Shown one piece after another: positions 1 through 9,200 of a stretch of DNA of 21,774 bases (positions within the stretch are counted from its first letter, which is position 1; each line of letters starts with the position of its first letter). Under the pieces are notes generated by a model, which was not told where the DNA came from, made no database searches, and saw only the letters and a program-made list of their open reading frames with translations. Source of the stretch: an uncultured Ruminococcus sp. (GTDB taxonomy: Bacteria > Bacillota > Clostridia > Oscillospirales > Ruminococcaceae); the NCBI GenBank assembly GCA_900319195.1, contig ONNL01000128.1, positions 1-21,774 on the forward strand. Direction: 5' to 3'. The translations under genes and the position numbers were made by a program.

Positions 1-461
1 GCAGCAAATATCGGGAGCTGCATGAGCGTATACTTTATGAAATCAGAGAATGCGCTCGATTCGTCTGCGCCGTTCACAAGTCTGTATGTAAAATAGAATG
101 CACAGCTTGCAAGCAGGATACTGCACAGAACAAATGCCACGGTGAACACGTACTTCGCAGCGAAGTACCTCGTCTTTGAGACGCCCGACGAGATAGTGTT
201 CTTTATCGTATCAAGCGAGAAGTCCGAGAGGACTATGATGAACACGGGCATTATCATGAAGAAATAATAATTAAAGCCTAATGCTATCTGTCCGATATCA
301 GTCTTGAATCCCGATACATCGGGGAGATAGCCGAAATCGATACCGCCCGGCGATCTCACCTTTACGGTTATCCCATAGACAAACGCAATTATGAGCCAAT
401 AGATATAGAAGCCCTTGCTGTGCACGAGCCTGTAAATGTCCGAACGAATAATACCCTTCAT
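1..461 (-). CDS. ABC transporter permease, ABC-2 type (partial, C-terminus beyond window)
   Basis: Reading from ATG at 461 towards the left edge gives at least 153 uninterrupted codons, beginning MKGIIRSDIYRLVHSKGFYI. Hydrophobic stretches lie near residues 17-30, 62-78 and 105-125, with a DTIKNTISSGVSK-like segment after the second. That is the usual arrangement in the small ABC-2/bacitracin-type permeases that pair with BcrA-like ATPases; family members are about 240-270 aa, so the C-terminal part is missing. The start codon overlaps the stop codon of the ATPase by one base (TGATG), which implies translational coupling and a shared complex. The likely role is export or removal of a peptide or other amphipathic substrate across the membrane. 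The substrate cannot be read from the sequence. Confidence 0.85.
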   Translation of the reverse strand, partial: MKGIIRSDIYRLVHSKGFYIYWLIIAFVYGITVKVRSPGGIDFGYLPDVSGFKTDIGQIALGFNYYFFMIMPVFIIVLSDFSLDTIKNTISSGVSKTRYFAAKYVFTVAFVLCSILLASCAFYFTYRLVNGADESSAFSDFIKYTLMQLPIFA

Positions 462-1369
462 CACTCTGCCTCCTTTACAAGTTCCTTGAAGTAGTCCTCA
501 AGCGAAATGCCTGTTTCAAATATCTCCGCAACATCAATACCGTTTTCAATGAGTGTGCGGTTCACGTTTGCGGAGTCGATATCCTCATAGATACGAAGCT
601 CCCTGCCGTCAATGACCTTATAGTCGCTGACAGCAAGCTTCTCCTCGATAACAGCAGAAGCGGACTTGATACTGTCTGTCCTTACTGCTATGCACTTTCT
701 GCACTCGTTGTCGAGCTCCTCCTTGTCAAGCTCCTTGAGGACCTTGCCTTTCTCGATAAACATGAATCTGTTTGCCGTCATATAGAGCTCTGAAAGGATA
801 TGGCTCGAAATGATGAAGGTTATGTTTTTTTCGCGGTTGAGCCTGCTGAATGTCTCACGGAGCTCGCTGATCCCTATCGGGTCAAGTCCATTGATCGGCT
901 CGTCGAGTATTACTATGTCGGGGTCGTCAAGCAGTGCATAGGCTATGCCGAGACGCTGCTTCATTCCGAGTGAAAACGTGCGGAACTTCTTGTTTTTGGC
1001 GTCAGTGAGCTTAACAAGGTCAAGTACCTCGTCGATACGCTTCATGTCGGCTACACCTCTCTGTATCGCATAATACCTGAGATTGCGGTAAGCCGTCATG
1101 TTCGGGAAGAAGGCGGGATTCTCGATAAGGCAGCCTATCCTGCGCTTTGAATCCGACCTCTCACCGTTTTTACCGAAGAGCTCGAACTCGCCGTCCGATT
1201 TCTGTGCCAAGCCTGTCACGATCTTCATTATAGTAGTCTTGCCTGCACCGTTGCGTCCGATGAGTCCGTAGATGTCTCCGCGGCGGACGCTGAACGACAC
1301 ATTGTCAAGAGCCTTGAAGCTGCCGTAATTCTTGCAAAGTGACTTTGTCTGTATTACTGTTTCATTCAT
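461..1369 (-). CDS. ABC transporter ATP-binding protein, BcrA/bacitracin-type
   Basis: This 302-aa cytoplasmic ATPase powers the overlapping permease. Walker A is GRNGAGKTT (about residues 38-46, Lys44). The signature is the degenerate FSLGMKQR typical of bacitracin/lantibiotic-immunity ATPases, followed by Walker B VILDEP and an H-loop IISSHILSE. A C-terminal extension of about 80 residues follows the nucleotide-binding domain. The start at 1369 (MNETVIQ) is chosen because AGGGGA sits 6-7 bases upstream; the ATG two codons earlier is too close to it, and a longer upstream reading frame would run through the promoter. The gene follows the response regulator by 102 bp. That gap holds a TATAAT and TTAAG repeats, so it may be transcribed both with the regulator and from its own regulated promoter. 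Resistance to or export of antimicrobial peptides is inferred from family only. Confidence 0.92.
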   Translation of the reverse strand: MNETVIQTKSLCKNYGSFKALDNVSFSVRRGDIYGLIGRNGAGKTTIMKIVTGLAQKSDGEFELFGKNGERSDSKRRIGCLIENPAFFPNMTAYRNLRYYAIQRGVADMKRIDEVLDLVKLTDAKNKKFRTFSLGMKQRLGIAYALLDDPDIVILDEPINGLDPIGISELRETFSRLNREKNITFIISSHILSELYMTANRFMFIEKGKVLKELDKEELDNECRKCIAVRTDSIKSASAVIEEKLAVSDYKVIDGRELRIYEDIDSANVNRTLIENGIDVAEIFETGISLEDYFKELVKEAE

Positions 1370-1399
1370 GGTCATTCCCCTTTTCGTTTTGATGAGCTT

Positions 1400-1476
1400 A
1401 TTATATCGTTCAAAAGTGAAATAAAACTTAATCGTCGTGGACAAAGTCTTAAAAATTTCTTAAAATAAATCTTAAT
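1400..1476 (-). promoter_or_regulatory. Promoter with WTTAAG repeats upstream of the ABC ATPase
   Basis: On the minus strand a TATAAT (1400-1405) has no good -35. Upstream lies TTTAAG-N5-TTTAAG (1448-1464), an exact match to the NTTAAG-N5-WTTAAG repeat bound by the OmpR-family regulator CiaR. Further ATTAAG half-sites are at 1471-1476, overlapping the regulator's stop codon, and 1427-1432. Half-site starts are 21, 11 and 12 bp apart, close to helical phase. Binding by the adjacent response regulator is inferred. Confidence 0.6.
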
Positions 1477-2137
1477 TCTTTTTCATGCGGTAGCCGATAC
1501 CCCACACCGTCTCAATGCACTCACTGCTCTCTCCGCAGGATTTCAGCTTCTTACGCAGCTTGCTTATGTGCACATTCAGCGTATTATCGTCAGCGGACTC
1601 CTCATAGTCCCACACGCTGTCATATATGACGCTCTTCGTGCAGATGTTCCCCTGATTCTTCACAAGTAGTCGGAGGAGGTCGAACTCCGTCTTTGAGAGG
1701 TGGAGGTCGTTTCCGCAGCACATAGCCGTTTCCGTCTGCTCGTCAATGACTATGTCCCCGAAGCTGAGCTTTTCGCTCTTCTCGGGCTTTGTGCGGAGTC
1801 TGGCATTTATCCTCGCAAGGAGCTCCTCGTTGTGAAAGGGCTTCGTTATGTAGTCGTCAGCGCCAAGCTCGAACATTCCCACCTTTTTATCTATATCATC
1901 GACAGCGCTCGTAACGATGACGGGTACGTTGTTCTTTTTCTTGAGGTCGGAGATTATAAGGTCGCCGCTCTTCCCGGGAAGCATGAGGTCGAGGAGTATG
2001 AGATCTATCCCCTCCCCGTGAAGCAGAAGTCCCTCAGTACCCGAGAATGCACTCGCGGTCTCAAAGCCGTTTTTCCTCAGCAGAGCCGCAAGCATATTAT
2101 TAATATCGGTATCATCTTCAATTATAAGTATTTTCAT
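1472..2137 (-). CDS. OmpR/PhoB-family response regulator
   Basis: This 221-aa two-domain regulator has an N-terminal receiver domain: acidic pair D8/D9 in IIEDD, phospho-acceptor D50 in LILLDLMLPG, T76 in VIVTSA, and K99 in ITKPF. A C-terminal winged helix (about residues 120-221) carries TEFDLLRLL, the recognition helix in NTLNVHISKLRKKL, and the closing IETVWGIGYRMKKN. All phosphorylation residues are intact. The start at 2137 (MKILIIEDD) has GAGG nine bases upstream and no conserved sequence before it. It lies first in an operon with the ABC ATPase and permease, a common arrangement for antimicrobial-peptide-sensing systems. No histidine kinase is visible; it may lie beyond the left edge or elsewhere. 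CiaR-like boxes in three promoters of the window make it a candidate regulator of the VTC/dockerin locus. Confidence 0.95.
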   Translation of the reverse strand: MKILIIEDDTDINNMLAALLRKNGFETASAFSGTEGLLLHGEGIDLILLDLMLPGKSGDLIISDLKKKNNVPVIVTSAVDDIDKKVGMFELGADDYITKPFHNEELLARINARLRTKPEKSEKLSFGDIVIDEQTETAMCCGNDLHLSKTEFDLLRLLVKNQGNICTKSVIYDSVWDYEESADDNTLNVHISKLRKKLKSCGESSECIETVWGIGYRMKKN

Positions 2138-2195
2138 TTCTGTTATCCTCATCGCATATCATGATGTATTACCGCAGCTGTGCAGTATTGCATTT

Positions 2196-2224
2196 ATTAT
2201 AACTCTCTGCCCATTTTTTGTCAA
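2196..2224 (-). promoter_or_regulatory. Sigma-A promoter of the response regulator
   Basis: On the minus strand TTGACA (2219-2224) and TATAAT (2196-2201) are separated by exactly 17 bp: a perfect consensus promoter about 60 bp upstream of the regulator's start. It faces away from the hslO promoter, and the two do not overlap. Confidence 0.85.
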
Positions 2225-2252
2225 TACCTGCCAAAGCTCGTTATCCTGCGCC

Positions 2253-2281
2253 TTGACAAAAGCTGCATGGAGTTGTATAAT
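2253..2281 (+). promoter_or_regulatory. Sigma-A promoter of hslO
   Basis: TTGACA (2253-2258), a 17-bp spacer and TATAAT (2276-2281) form a perfect consensus promoter. The expected transcript start near 2288 leaves a leader of about 27 nt before the hslO ATG. Confidence 0.85.
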
Positions 2282-2314
2282 TCATATAGTAATGTAAATT
2301 GAAAGGAAATCATA

Positions 2315-3184
2315 ATGGGAAAACTATATAGAGCAATTTCAGCCGACGGTTCGGCTTTTGCAGAGGTACTCGACGCTAAGGACATAGTCTCAGAGGTCGA
2401 GAGGATACACAAGACCTCGGCTGTCGTGACAGCAGGTCTCGGCAGACTTACTATCGCCGCTTCGCTCATAGGCTATATGCTCAAGGGCGAAAACGACAAC
2501 GTCACACTCCGCGTTGAAGGTGGAGGTCCCGCAGGTCAGCTCACAGCGGTGTCCGACAGCTCGGGCAACGTCAAGAGCACGGTGGCAAATCCGGTGGTCG
2601 AGCTTCCGCTCAACAGCATGGGCAAGCTTGATGTAGGCGGTGCAGTCGGTACAGACGGCACTCTCTCCGTTGTCAAGGATATCGGTCTCAAGGAGCCCTA
2701 CGTGGGTGTTATTCCGCTCGTATCGGGCGAGATTGCCGAGGACATCGCAAACTACTATGCAGCAAGTGAACAGATACCCACGGTATGCAGTCTCGGAGTG
2801 CTTGTTAATCCCGACCTTACCGTGAAGGCGGCAGGAGGATTCCTGATCCAGCTCCTTCCCTTTGCGGACGAAAAGTGCATAGACATAATTGAGGCGAATA
2901 TCAAGAAGGTACGTCCCATTTCAGCAATGCTCGACGAGGGAATAACTCCCGAGGAAATTGCAAATATGCTCCTTGAGGGACTTGACCCCGACCCGCTCGA
3001 CACTGCTTCACCCGTGTACAAGTGTGATTGCAGCAGGGAGCGCACCGAGCGTGTGCTCATCAGTATCGGCAAGAAAGAGCTTGAAAAATTAGCCGACGAG
3101 GGCAATGATGCCACTGTCAGCTGCGACTTCTGCGGTAAGCAATACGTTTTCACTCCCGACGAGCTCAGAGGACTTATCAAATAA
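2315..3184 (+). CDS. hslO: Hsp33 redox-regulated holdase chaperone
   Basis: This 289-aa cytoplasmic chaperone (family about 290 aa, so full length) is switched on by oxidative unfolding stress. The N-terminal domain begins with GKLYRAISADGSAFAEVLDA and holds the family segments LGRLTIAASLIGYMLKG and VEGGGPAGQLTAVSD. The C-terminal redox switch has all four zinc cysteines, C237, C239, C270 and C273, in the CXC-Xn-CXXC arrangement (KCDCSRE and CDFCGKQY). Zinc bound there keeps the protein off until oxidation forms disulfides. AAAGGA lies 7 bases before ATG at 2315. The gene is monocistronic, with its own consensus promoter and a stem-loop directly after the stop codon. Nothing in the gene is unusual. 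Confidence 0.97.
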   Translation: MGKLYRAISADGSAFAEVLDAKDIVSEVERIHKTSAVVTAGLGRLTIAASLIGYMLKGENDNVTLRVEGGGPAGQLTAVSDSSGNVKSTVANPVVELPLNSMGKLDVGGAVGTDGTLSVVKDIGLKEPYVGVIPLVSGEIAEDIANYYAASEQIPTVCSLGVLVNPDLTVKAAGGFLIQLLPFADEKCIDIIEANIKKVRPISAMLDEGITPEEIANMLLEGLDPDPLDTASPVYKCDCSRERTERVLISIGKKELEKLADEGNDATVSCDFCGKQYVFTPDELRGLIK

Positions 3185-3220
3185 AAATACCGACTCGGAA
3201 AAGCTCCCAAGTCGGTATTT
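3185..3220. terminator. Stem-loop between hslO and the convergent GH3 gene
   Basis: A perfect 11-bp stem (3185-3195 with 3210-3220, AAATACCGACT) and a 14-nt loop start one base after the hslO stop codon. The outer pairs are A/T, giving short T runs on both strands, so it could terminate hslO and also act on transcripts arriving from the GH3 side. A second small hairpin, GCAAATC-AAA-GATTTGC, lies at 3239-3255. Confidence 0.65.
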
Positions 3221-3317
3221 AAAGTGCCTTGCAGATACGCAAATCAAAGATTTGCTCCTTGCAATCGGCAAATAGCAAGCTCCGGCACGAGACGACCGCA
3301 AAAAAATATTTTTCCTG

Positions 3318-6065
3318 TTATCTCAGCGAAATATCCAGCACAGATACCCCCTCGCCCAGCGACAGCGCAAGGTCATGGACTCCGCTCAGACCGTCAGGCA
3401 GCTTTGCCGTATATTCGGCAAAATCGTCATAGCCGTCAGATGCCGATACAGGCACCTCGAACTCATGTCCGCCGACCTTACATCTCACCTTTTCATCGGA
3501 AACACAGGACGATATGCTCATCACAAGCTCCGTCCTGCCTGTAAGGTCAACGCCCGAATACTTCACCCATGCGTCCCAGCCTCTGACGGTGACATAGTGC
3601 CGCCTGAGCCTGCGCGAGAAGCTGATGATGACATTGTTATAGTCGTCAAAGCTCTGTGCTTCAAAGCAGCAGGGACGATTCCCCACCATTTCTCCGCTCA
3701 CACGGCACTCGCATTCCGAGCGTATATCCGCCGATGATGCGGCTGCATAGAAGGTGTAGTCCCCGTCCTCGACGAGCATTCTTCCCGAACGGGTATCATA
3801 GATTCGCAGGATATACTCGGGTATGTCGATCAGTATTTCCCTGCTCTCACCTGCTTTCAGGGACACTCTTTCAAATCCGCAGAGCTTTTTGTCTGCACGT
3901 CTTACTGCCGATGCTTTCAGCGTATAATATATCTGGACTATCTCCGTGCCGTCAGCGTCGGAGGTGTTCCTTACGGTGAGCCTTGCAGTGAGCTTACCCG
4001 AGCTGTCTGTCACAGAAAAACCGCTGTACTCAAAGGTCGAGTAGGACAGTCCGTAGCCGAAGGGATAGAGCGGTGTGCCCTTGAAATACATATATGTAGT
4101 CCCCGACTTTTCAAGGTCATAGGACATGATGTCGGGCAGGTCGTTATCCGAGCGGTACCAAGTCTCAGGCAGCTTTGCCGAGGGATTGTTCCTGCCGCTC
4201 AGCGTCTCAGCGACCGCTGTTCCGAGCTGTGCTCCTGCGTGAGTTGTATACAGCACAGCAGGCAGCAGTTCATTCTCCCTGCAAACCGAGTACGGATAGC
4301 TCGACACGAGCACCATTACAACAGAGGGACAAATACCGAAAATATGCTCCGCCATGCCCTCCTGCACATTCAGCCTGAGAGTGCTGCGGTCAAAGCATTC
4401 CTTTGCTACCTGCGTGGGATAGTTCCCCGTACAATAGATAACCACATCACTTTCAGCGGCAGCTTTTTCCGCGCGTTCACGTCCGCTGCTGAGAGTTTCG
4501 ATCACAAATATATTCTCCTGCACGACTGCACGCTCCTTGACAAATGTGAGCTTGCCGTCAGTGCACGAAAGGCGCTCCCTGTGGAGATACTCTTCAATGA
4601 GGACTCCGCCGTCGGTATCGTAGAAATTGAACGTCTCGCGCGTGAACCAGTCGAATATCGTTCTGCCGTTGAGATGAAGAGCGCCGTCAGAGGTGACGTA
4701 CCTCTGATACTTCACAGAAAACAGATTTTTCCAGTTTTCGCCCCAGTCCTGAAGCTCGAACCTTTCGGAGTCCGTGACAGCTTCCGCATCAGCATGGACA
4801 GTACCGTCCTCATGCACAGAGAGGTACTTTCCGTTGGGAGCCTTTATTGCGACTATGTCCCAAAGGCTGTCATGCACGATCTCTCTGCCTGCGAACTCCC
4901 TGCGTATGCCTTCGGCTATTGAGACCGGCGAGCGAAATGTCCCCGTGTACCAGTCACGGAGATTTTCATTTGCGGCAGGACCGAGCACGGCAATTTTCCC
5001 GTGTGCCTTTTTCAGCGGCAGGATACCGTCGTTTTTCAGCAGGACTACCTGCTCCCGAGCGGCACGGAGATCAACGTCCTCGGACTGCTCGGTGTTAACG
5101 ATATCAGTCGTGATGCTGTCATAGGGACAGTCATCGCTGAACTGTCCGAGCTTTGCACGTGCATACAGTACATTCTCAACAGCCCTGTCAATATCGGCTT
5201 CGGAAATGAGTCCGCGGTCAAGGGCATTCTTCGCCGCCTTTGAGACGAGCGAGCCGATGTCCGTCATGGTGTCACAGCCTGCCGTTATGGACTCAGCATA
5301 AGCCTCAGCATGACTTGAGGTATAGCGGTGAGCGGTCACGGTCTGACCGAAATCTCCGCCGTCAGTAACAGCAAACCACAGTCCCCACTCGTCCTTGAGT
5401 ATCGACTGCAATTCCGTATTGCAGAGCGCGGGGACTCCGTTCACTTCGTTATATGCGGACATCACGGACTTCGCTCCGCCGTTTACTATGGCATTCCTGA
5501 ACGCCTGATAGAAGTATTCGTATTTCAGTCTCAGCGGCATGAAGGAGTTGCTTTTCAAGCGCTCATGCTCGTTGTTGTTGGCACAGAAGTGCTTCAGAGT
5601 CGGGATAGTTTTCAGATATTCGCCGTTATCACCTGCCATTGTCTCGGTGAAGGCGGCGGTGAGCTCTCCCGTGAGGAAAACGTCCTCGCCGTAAGCCTCC
5701 TCATTGCGTCCCCAGCGGCTGTCGCGCTCCATATCGACGGTGGGACCCCATACGCAGAGACCGCCCTTTTTGTCGATATTGTAATACGCGCGGCACTCGT
5801 TTGCTGTTATCGTGCCTATTTCCGACATCAGCTCACGGTCAAAGGTCGAGGCAAGTCCTATCGGCTGAGGGAAAACCGTTGAGTACCTGTCGTCGCTTCT
5901 GCCTACATATCCGCGTGCGACCTCCTGACCTATGAAGAACTCCCCTATCCCGAGGCGTTCAACAGGCCGGTTGTGAGTTGTAATAAGTCCGAGCTTCTCG
6001 TCGAGGGTGAGCTTTGAGGTGAGCTCCCGAGCAAGCGTGCGGAATTTGTCATTGCTTTTCTTCAC
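3318..6065 (-). CDS. Glycoside hydrolase family 3 protein with fascin-like insert and C-terminal CBM-like module
   Basis: This 915-aa enzyme probably removes terminal beta-linked sugars (glucose or xylose) from imported oligosaccharides; there is no signal peptide, so it acts in the cytoplasm. The N-terminal TIM-barrel domain has RWGRNEEAYGED, KHFCANNNEHE and the nucleophile motif AVTDGGD (D235). The GH3 C-terminal domain is split by an insert of about 120 residues (about 403-523) that starts VAIKAPNGKYLSV, a fascin/beta-trefoil-like repeat, at the place where a PA14 domain sits in other members. The second half resumes with AAAESDVVIYCTGN. A fibronectin type III-like domain follows, then a C-terminal stretch resembling a CBM6-type beta-sandwich (GVDLTGRTELVMSIS, GVHDLALSLGEG). 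The GTG start at 6065 is supported by AAGGAG 7 bases upstream and by a promoter lying inside the longer reading frame. Substrate is not readable; beta-glucosidase or beta-xylosidase are both possible. Confidence 0.9.
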   Translation of the reverse strand: MKKSNDKFRTLARELTSKLTLDEKLGLITTHNRPVERLGIGEFFIGQEVARGYVGRSDDRYSTVFPQPIGLASTFDRELMSEIGTITANECRAYYNIDKKGGLCVWGPTVDMERDSRWGRNEEAYGEDVFLTGELTAAFTETMAGDNGEYLKTIPTLKHFCANNNEHERLKSNSFMPLRLKYEYFYQAFRNAIVNGGAKSVMSAYNEVNGVPALCNTELQSILKDEWGLWFAVTDGGDFGQTVTAHRYTSSHAEAYAESITAGCDTMTDIGSLVSKAAKNALDRGLISEADIDRAVENVLYARAKLGQFSDDCPYDSITTDIVNTEQSEDVDLRAAREQVVLLKNDGILPLKKAHGKIAVLGPAANENLRDWYTGTFRSPVSIAEGIRREFAGREIVHDSLWDIVAIKAPNGKYLSVHEDGTVHADAEAVTDSERFELQDWGENWKNLFSVKYQRYVTSDGALHLNGRTIFDWFTRETFNFYDTDGGVLIEEYLHRERLSCTDGKLTFVKERAVVQENIFVIETLSSGRERAEKAAAESDVVIYCTGNYPTQVAKECFDRSTLRLNVQEGMAEHIFGICPSVVMVLVSSYPYSVCRENELLPAVLYTTHAGAQLGTAVAETLSGRNNPSAKLPETWYRSDNDLPDIMSYDLEKSGTTYMYFKGTPLYPFGYGLSYSTFEYSGFSVTDSSGKLTARLTVRNTSDADGTEIVQIYYTLKASAVRRADKKLCGFERVSLKAGESREILIDIPEYILRIYDTRSGRMLVEDGDYTFYAAASSADIRSECECRVSGEMVGNRPCCFEAQSFDDYNNVIISFSRRLRRHYVTVRGWDAWVKYSGVDLTGRTELVMSISSCVSDEKVRCKVGGHEFEVPVSASDGYDDFAEYTAKLPDGLSGVHDLALSLGEGVSVLDISLR

Positions 6066-6095
6066 ATTATCACTCCTTGGAAAAATATTACTTAC

Positions 6096-6124
6096 ATTAT
6101 ACATGGTCACATAGCAGAAGTCAA
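6096..6124 (-). promoter_or_regulatory. Sigma-A promoter of the GH3 gene
   Basis: On the minus strand TTGACT (6119-6124) and TATAAT (6096-6101) have a 17-bp spacer. The transcript would start near 6089, which rules out any start codon upstream of the GTG at 6065. Confidence 0.8.
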
Positions 6125-6151
6125 TAGAAAACCGCATTTTCTCCAAAACGG

Positions 6152-6179
6152 AAAAATCCCACCCGATTACTCGGATGAG
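6152..6179 (-). terminator. Rho-independent terminator of the dockerin gene
   Basis: On the minus strand a 9-bp stem including G-U pairs (6171-6179 with 6158-6166) is capped by a GUAA tetraloop and followed by AUUUUU (6152-6157). It lies about 48 bp after the stop codon of the dockerin gene and before the GH3 promoter. Confidence 0.75.
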
Positions 6180-6226
6180 ATGATTCCGGATTATGAAATT
6201 ATGGCAATTGGAAAAAGCTTAATTGA

Positions 6227-9200
6227 TCATCTTCCGAAGCCGGGCTGAGTGGTGCTGCTGCCCGAGCCGAGAGTCTTTTCAGTGCCTCCCGAGATAGTAC
6301 CCGAGATGTATACAGCAGGCTGACCAAGTGTCGAAATATTTGTGCCGCCTGAAATCGTTCCGCCCGAGTATGCCTTTACGTTTGAATCACCGTAAGAGTA
6401 AGAGAGTGCTGCACCCGACATACTTGTTGCAAGAACCTTGCCTGTGCTGTCAGCAAATACAAGCTGTGTAGACATATCGTAAGCAGTTCCGCCGCCCATT
6501 CCGAGACCGCCGAAGCCGTAGCCGCCTGTGCGGGATATGGAGTTGCCGTTGTCGCCGCAGTCGAATGAATCTCCGCCGTTACCGAAGTAGTAACCGCCGC
6601 TGATGACGATGTTTCCGTTTGAATCGAAGCCGTCAGCATCGTTCATTGAAGTATTAACTGAAACGATACCGCCCTGGAGGTACATATTACCTGATGCTGA
6701 AGAAGAACCTCCGAAGCCTCCCTGACTCCAGCCGCCGCTTGTATTGCCTGTGCCTGATGAATCAGCGCCGCCCGATACGTTATAGCCGTCATCGCTGGAT
6801 ATTACATATATATTACCGTTGTTCTGATAGATGTTGTTGCCTTCAAAGCCTTCATAGCAAGCTGTTACATAAACCTCAAGGCTTGTGTAATCTGTGCCTG
6901 CTGTCTTGCCGCCTACATAGAGGTCGGTATCAGAATGTACTGCATCATCGCCTGATGTGAGCTTCATCTTGCCTGCGTTCAGGACAACCTCACCGTTTGC
7001 GTGTACACAGTCATCTGTTGAGTTTATAGTGAAATTACCGCCGTTTATTGTAACGGTACCTGTATAGCTAACGCCGCTGTCATCAGTGCCGCCAGCCTTT
7101 ATGCCCTTAGCGCTGTCGCTGTCGGATGTTGTATCGGTAGTTGGTGTAGTGCCCCAACTTCCGGGACCTCCGCTCTGGCTTGTCTTAGCTGCCTGAGCTG
7201 CTGTTGTTTTGATGTCGATGTCACCGCCGTTAACAACTACACCCTGGAAGCCCTGCATACCGTCACCGTATGAAGTGATGTTCAGGGTACCGCCGTTTAC
7301 AGTGATGATACCTGTGCCGCTGTCAGTACCGGTGGACTTGAGACCGTCGCCGCTTGTCTTGGCATTTACGGTAAGATTGAGTGTGCTGAAATCACCTGTG
7401 CCGCCATTTGCTGTAAGGTCATCAGCATTACCGATTGTAACGCTGTCCTTGCCGCGGATACCGTCATCAACTGAGTTAACAACAAGTGTTCCGTTATATA
7501 CTCTTACGTCGTCCTTACCTACGATAGCGTCAGCCGCATTGCCGTTTACAGTAAGTGTACCCTGACCCTTGAACTTGAGGTCGTCCATTGAGTAGATAGC
7601 ACCCTGACCGGAATCAGCATTTGTATAGCTTGTGCCGTCGGAGATAGTATTTGTTGTGCCGTTCTTTGCAACTATCTGTACTTCATCGCCTACTGAAGCA
7701 ACATAGATAGGTGAATTTGTAGTATTTGTAAGGCTCATGCCTGCGAGGTCGAGCTCAACAACGCTGTCGGGATAAGCAGTCTTGTCAACGTTAACAACGA
7801 TCTGTGTACCGCTGCCGTTGCCTGTTACTGTGAATACGCCGGGCTGTGTGATAGTGAGAACACCGTTTGATACTGAAGCTACGTTTGCAGCAGCATTTGT
7901 CTCGATTGCCGAGCCGTTGAGGGTGATAGTATACTCGCCCGATGTATTGTCGGTCTGTGATGTACCGCCTGTACCTGCGGGGTTGACAGTCTCAAATGTT
8001 GTTACGGAATTTGTAACATAGAAGCTGTCTGCTGTATTGTTTGTATGTGTGATCGTTGCGCCTGTTGAAGAATTTTTGAGGGTGTAGGTGCTTCCTGCCT
8101 TGATAGAAGCGTCAGAGATAAGTGCGTACTTATACTTCTTTGTAAATGCTGCGGATACATCGCCTGCAACTATGCTGTTAGCCTTCTTCCAGCAGAGGTC
8201 GGTGTTTGATGTATCGTCAATGCAGTTGAGGAGCATAGTTGCCTGATTAGCAGATGTAACTCCTGCAGCCTGATTGTCGGTCGCAGTAGCAACTACTGTA
8301 CCGCCTGTGATGTTAACATTTGTTACAGCTGTAAGACCTCTGTCTCCGCCTGCAACTACTGTACCGCCTGAGATGTCGATAGTTGTTTCAGCCTGGATAG
8401 CGTCATTGCCGGCCTTTATGCTGATGTCGCCGCCTTCAACTGCAACATTGCCCTTTGAGGACTTGATACCGTCGCCCTCAGAGTCGATAACTACTGTACC
8501 GCTCTTGACTGTAACGGAGGTCTTGCCCTTGATCGCGTCCTGAAGAACGGAGTTGACTGTGATCGAACCGCCGTTGATCTTGATGTCGTTGTTGCAGCTT
8601 ACGCCGACCTGTGTATTTGCTGTTATCTCAAGTGTACCTGTTCCTGCGTCGCCGCCCTGTCTTGTGAGGTCGTCCTTAGCTTCGATAACGCCCTCGCCCG
8701 ACTCAGCACCTGTTGCATCAAGATATGCTGTCTCGCCGTCTGAGAGGTAGTTCTGAGTGCCGTCAACAAGATTTATTGATGTGTTCTCAGCGTTTGTAAC
8801 GAGGATAGCAGGAGCACTCTTGCCTGTGATGTTTACGCCGTTGAGGAAGAGCTTAACTGTCTCAGCGTCTGTTACAGGATCTGCAACATTTACGTTGATC
8901 TGTCCATCGGAAAGCGTTCCATCGATATAGTAGCTTCCCGAGTGACTGATCGTTACTGTTGAGCCGCTTACCGAAGTATAGCCTGCGGTGTCGCCGTCAA
9001 CAGTTATACTGTTTCCACCGAGGTGGATGTATACAGTAGAAACAACAGGGTCCTCGATAGGAGTTGTTGTTGTCGTTGTAGTCGGCTCAGATGTCGTTGT
9101 TGTTGTCACCTGAGGGTTATCCTGCCATGAGTAAGGAAGTGATTCAACGCTTCCTGCGAGGTACTTCTGGATAATGAGTGCGTCCGATGCTGTTATGCCG

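Noticed and set aside
3318..6146. Longer GH3 start (ATG at 6146)
   Set aside because: A TTGACT-N17-TATAAT promoter lies inside the extra segment, and AAGGAG stands correctly before the GTG at 6065.
7209..8750. Several 65-118 codon plus-strand frames opposite the dockerin gene
   Set aside because: They are antisense shadows rich in Pro/Val/Ser arising from the repeated beta-helix codons; none has a ribosome binding site or recognisable domain.
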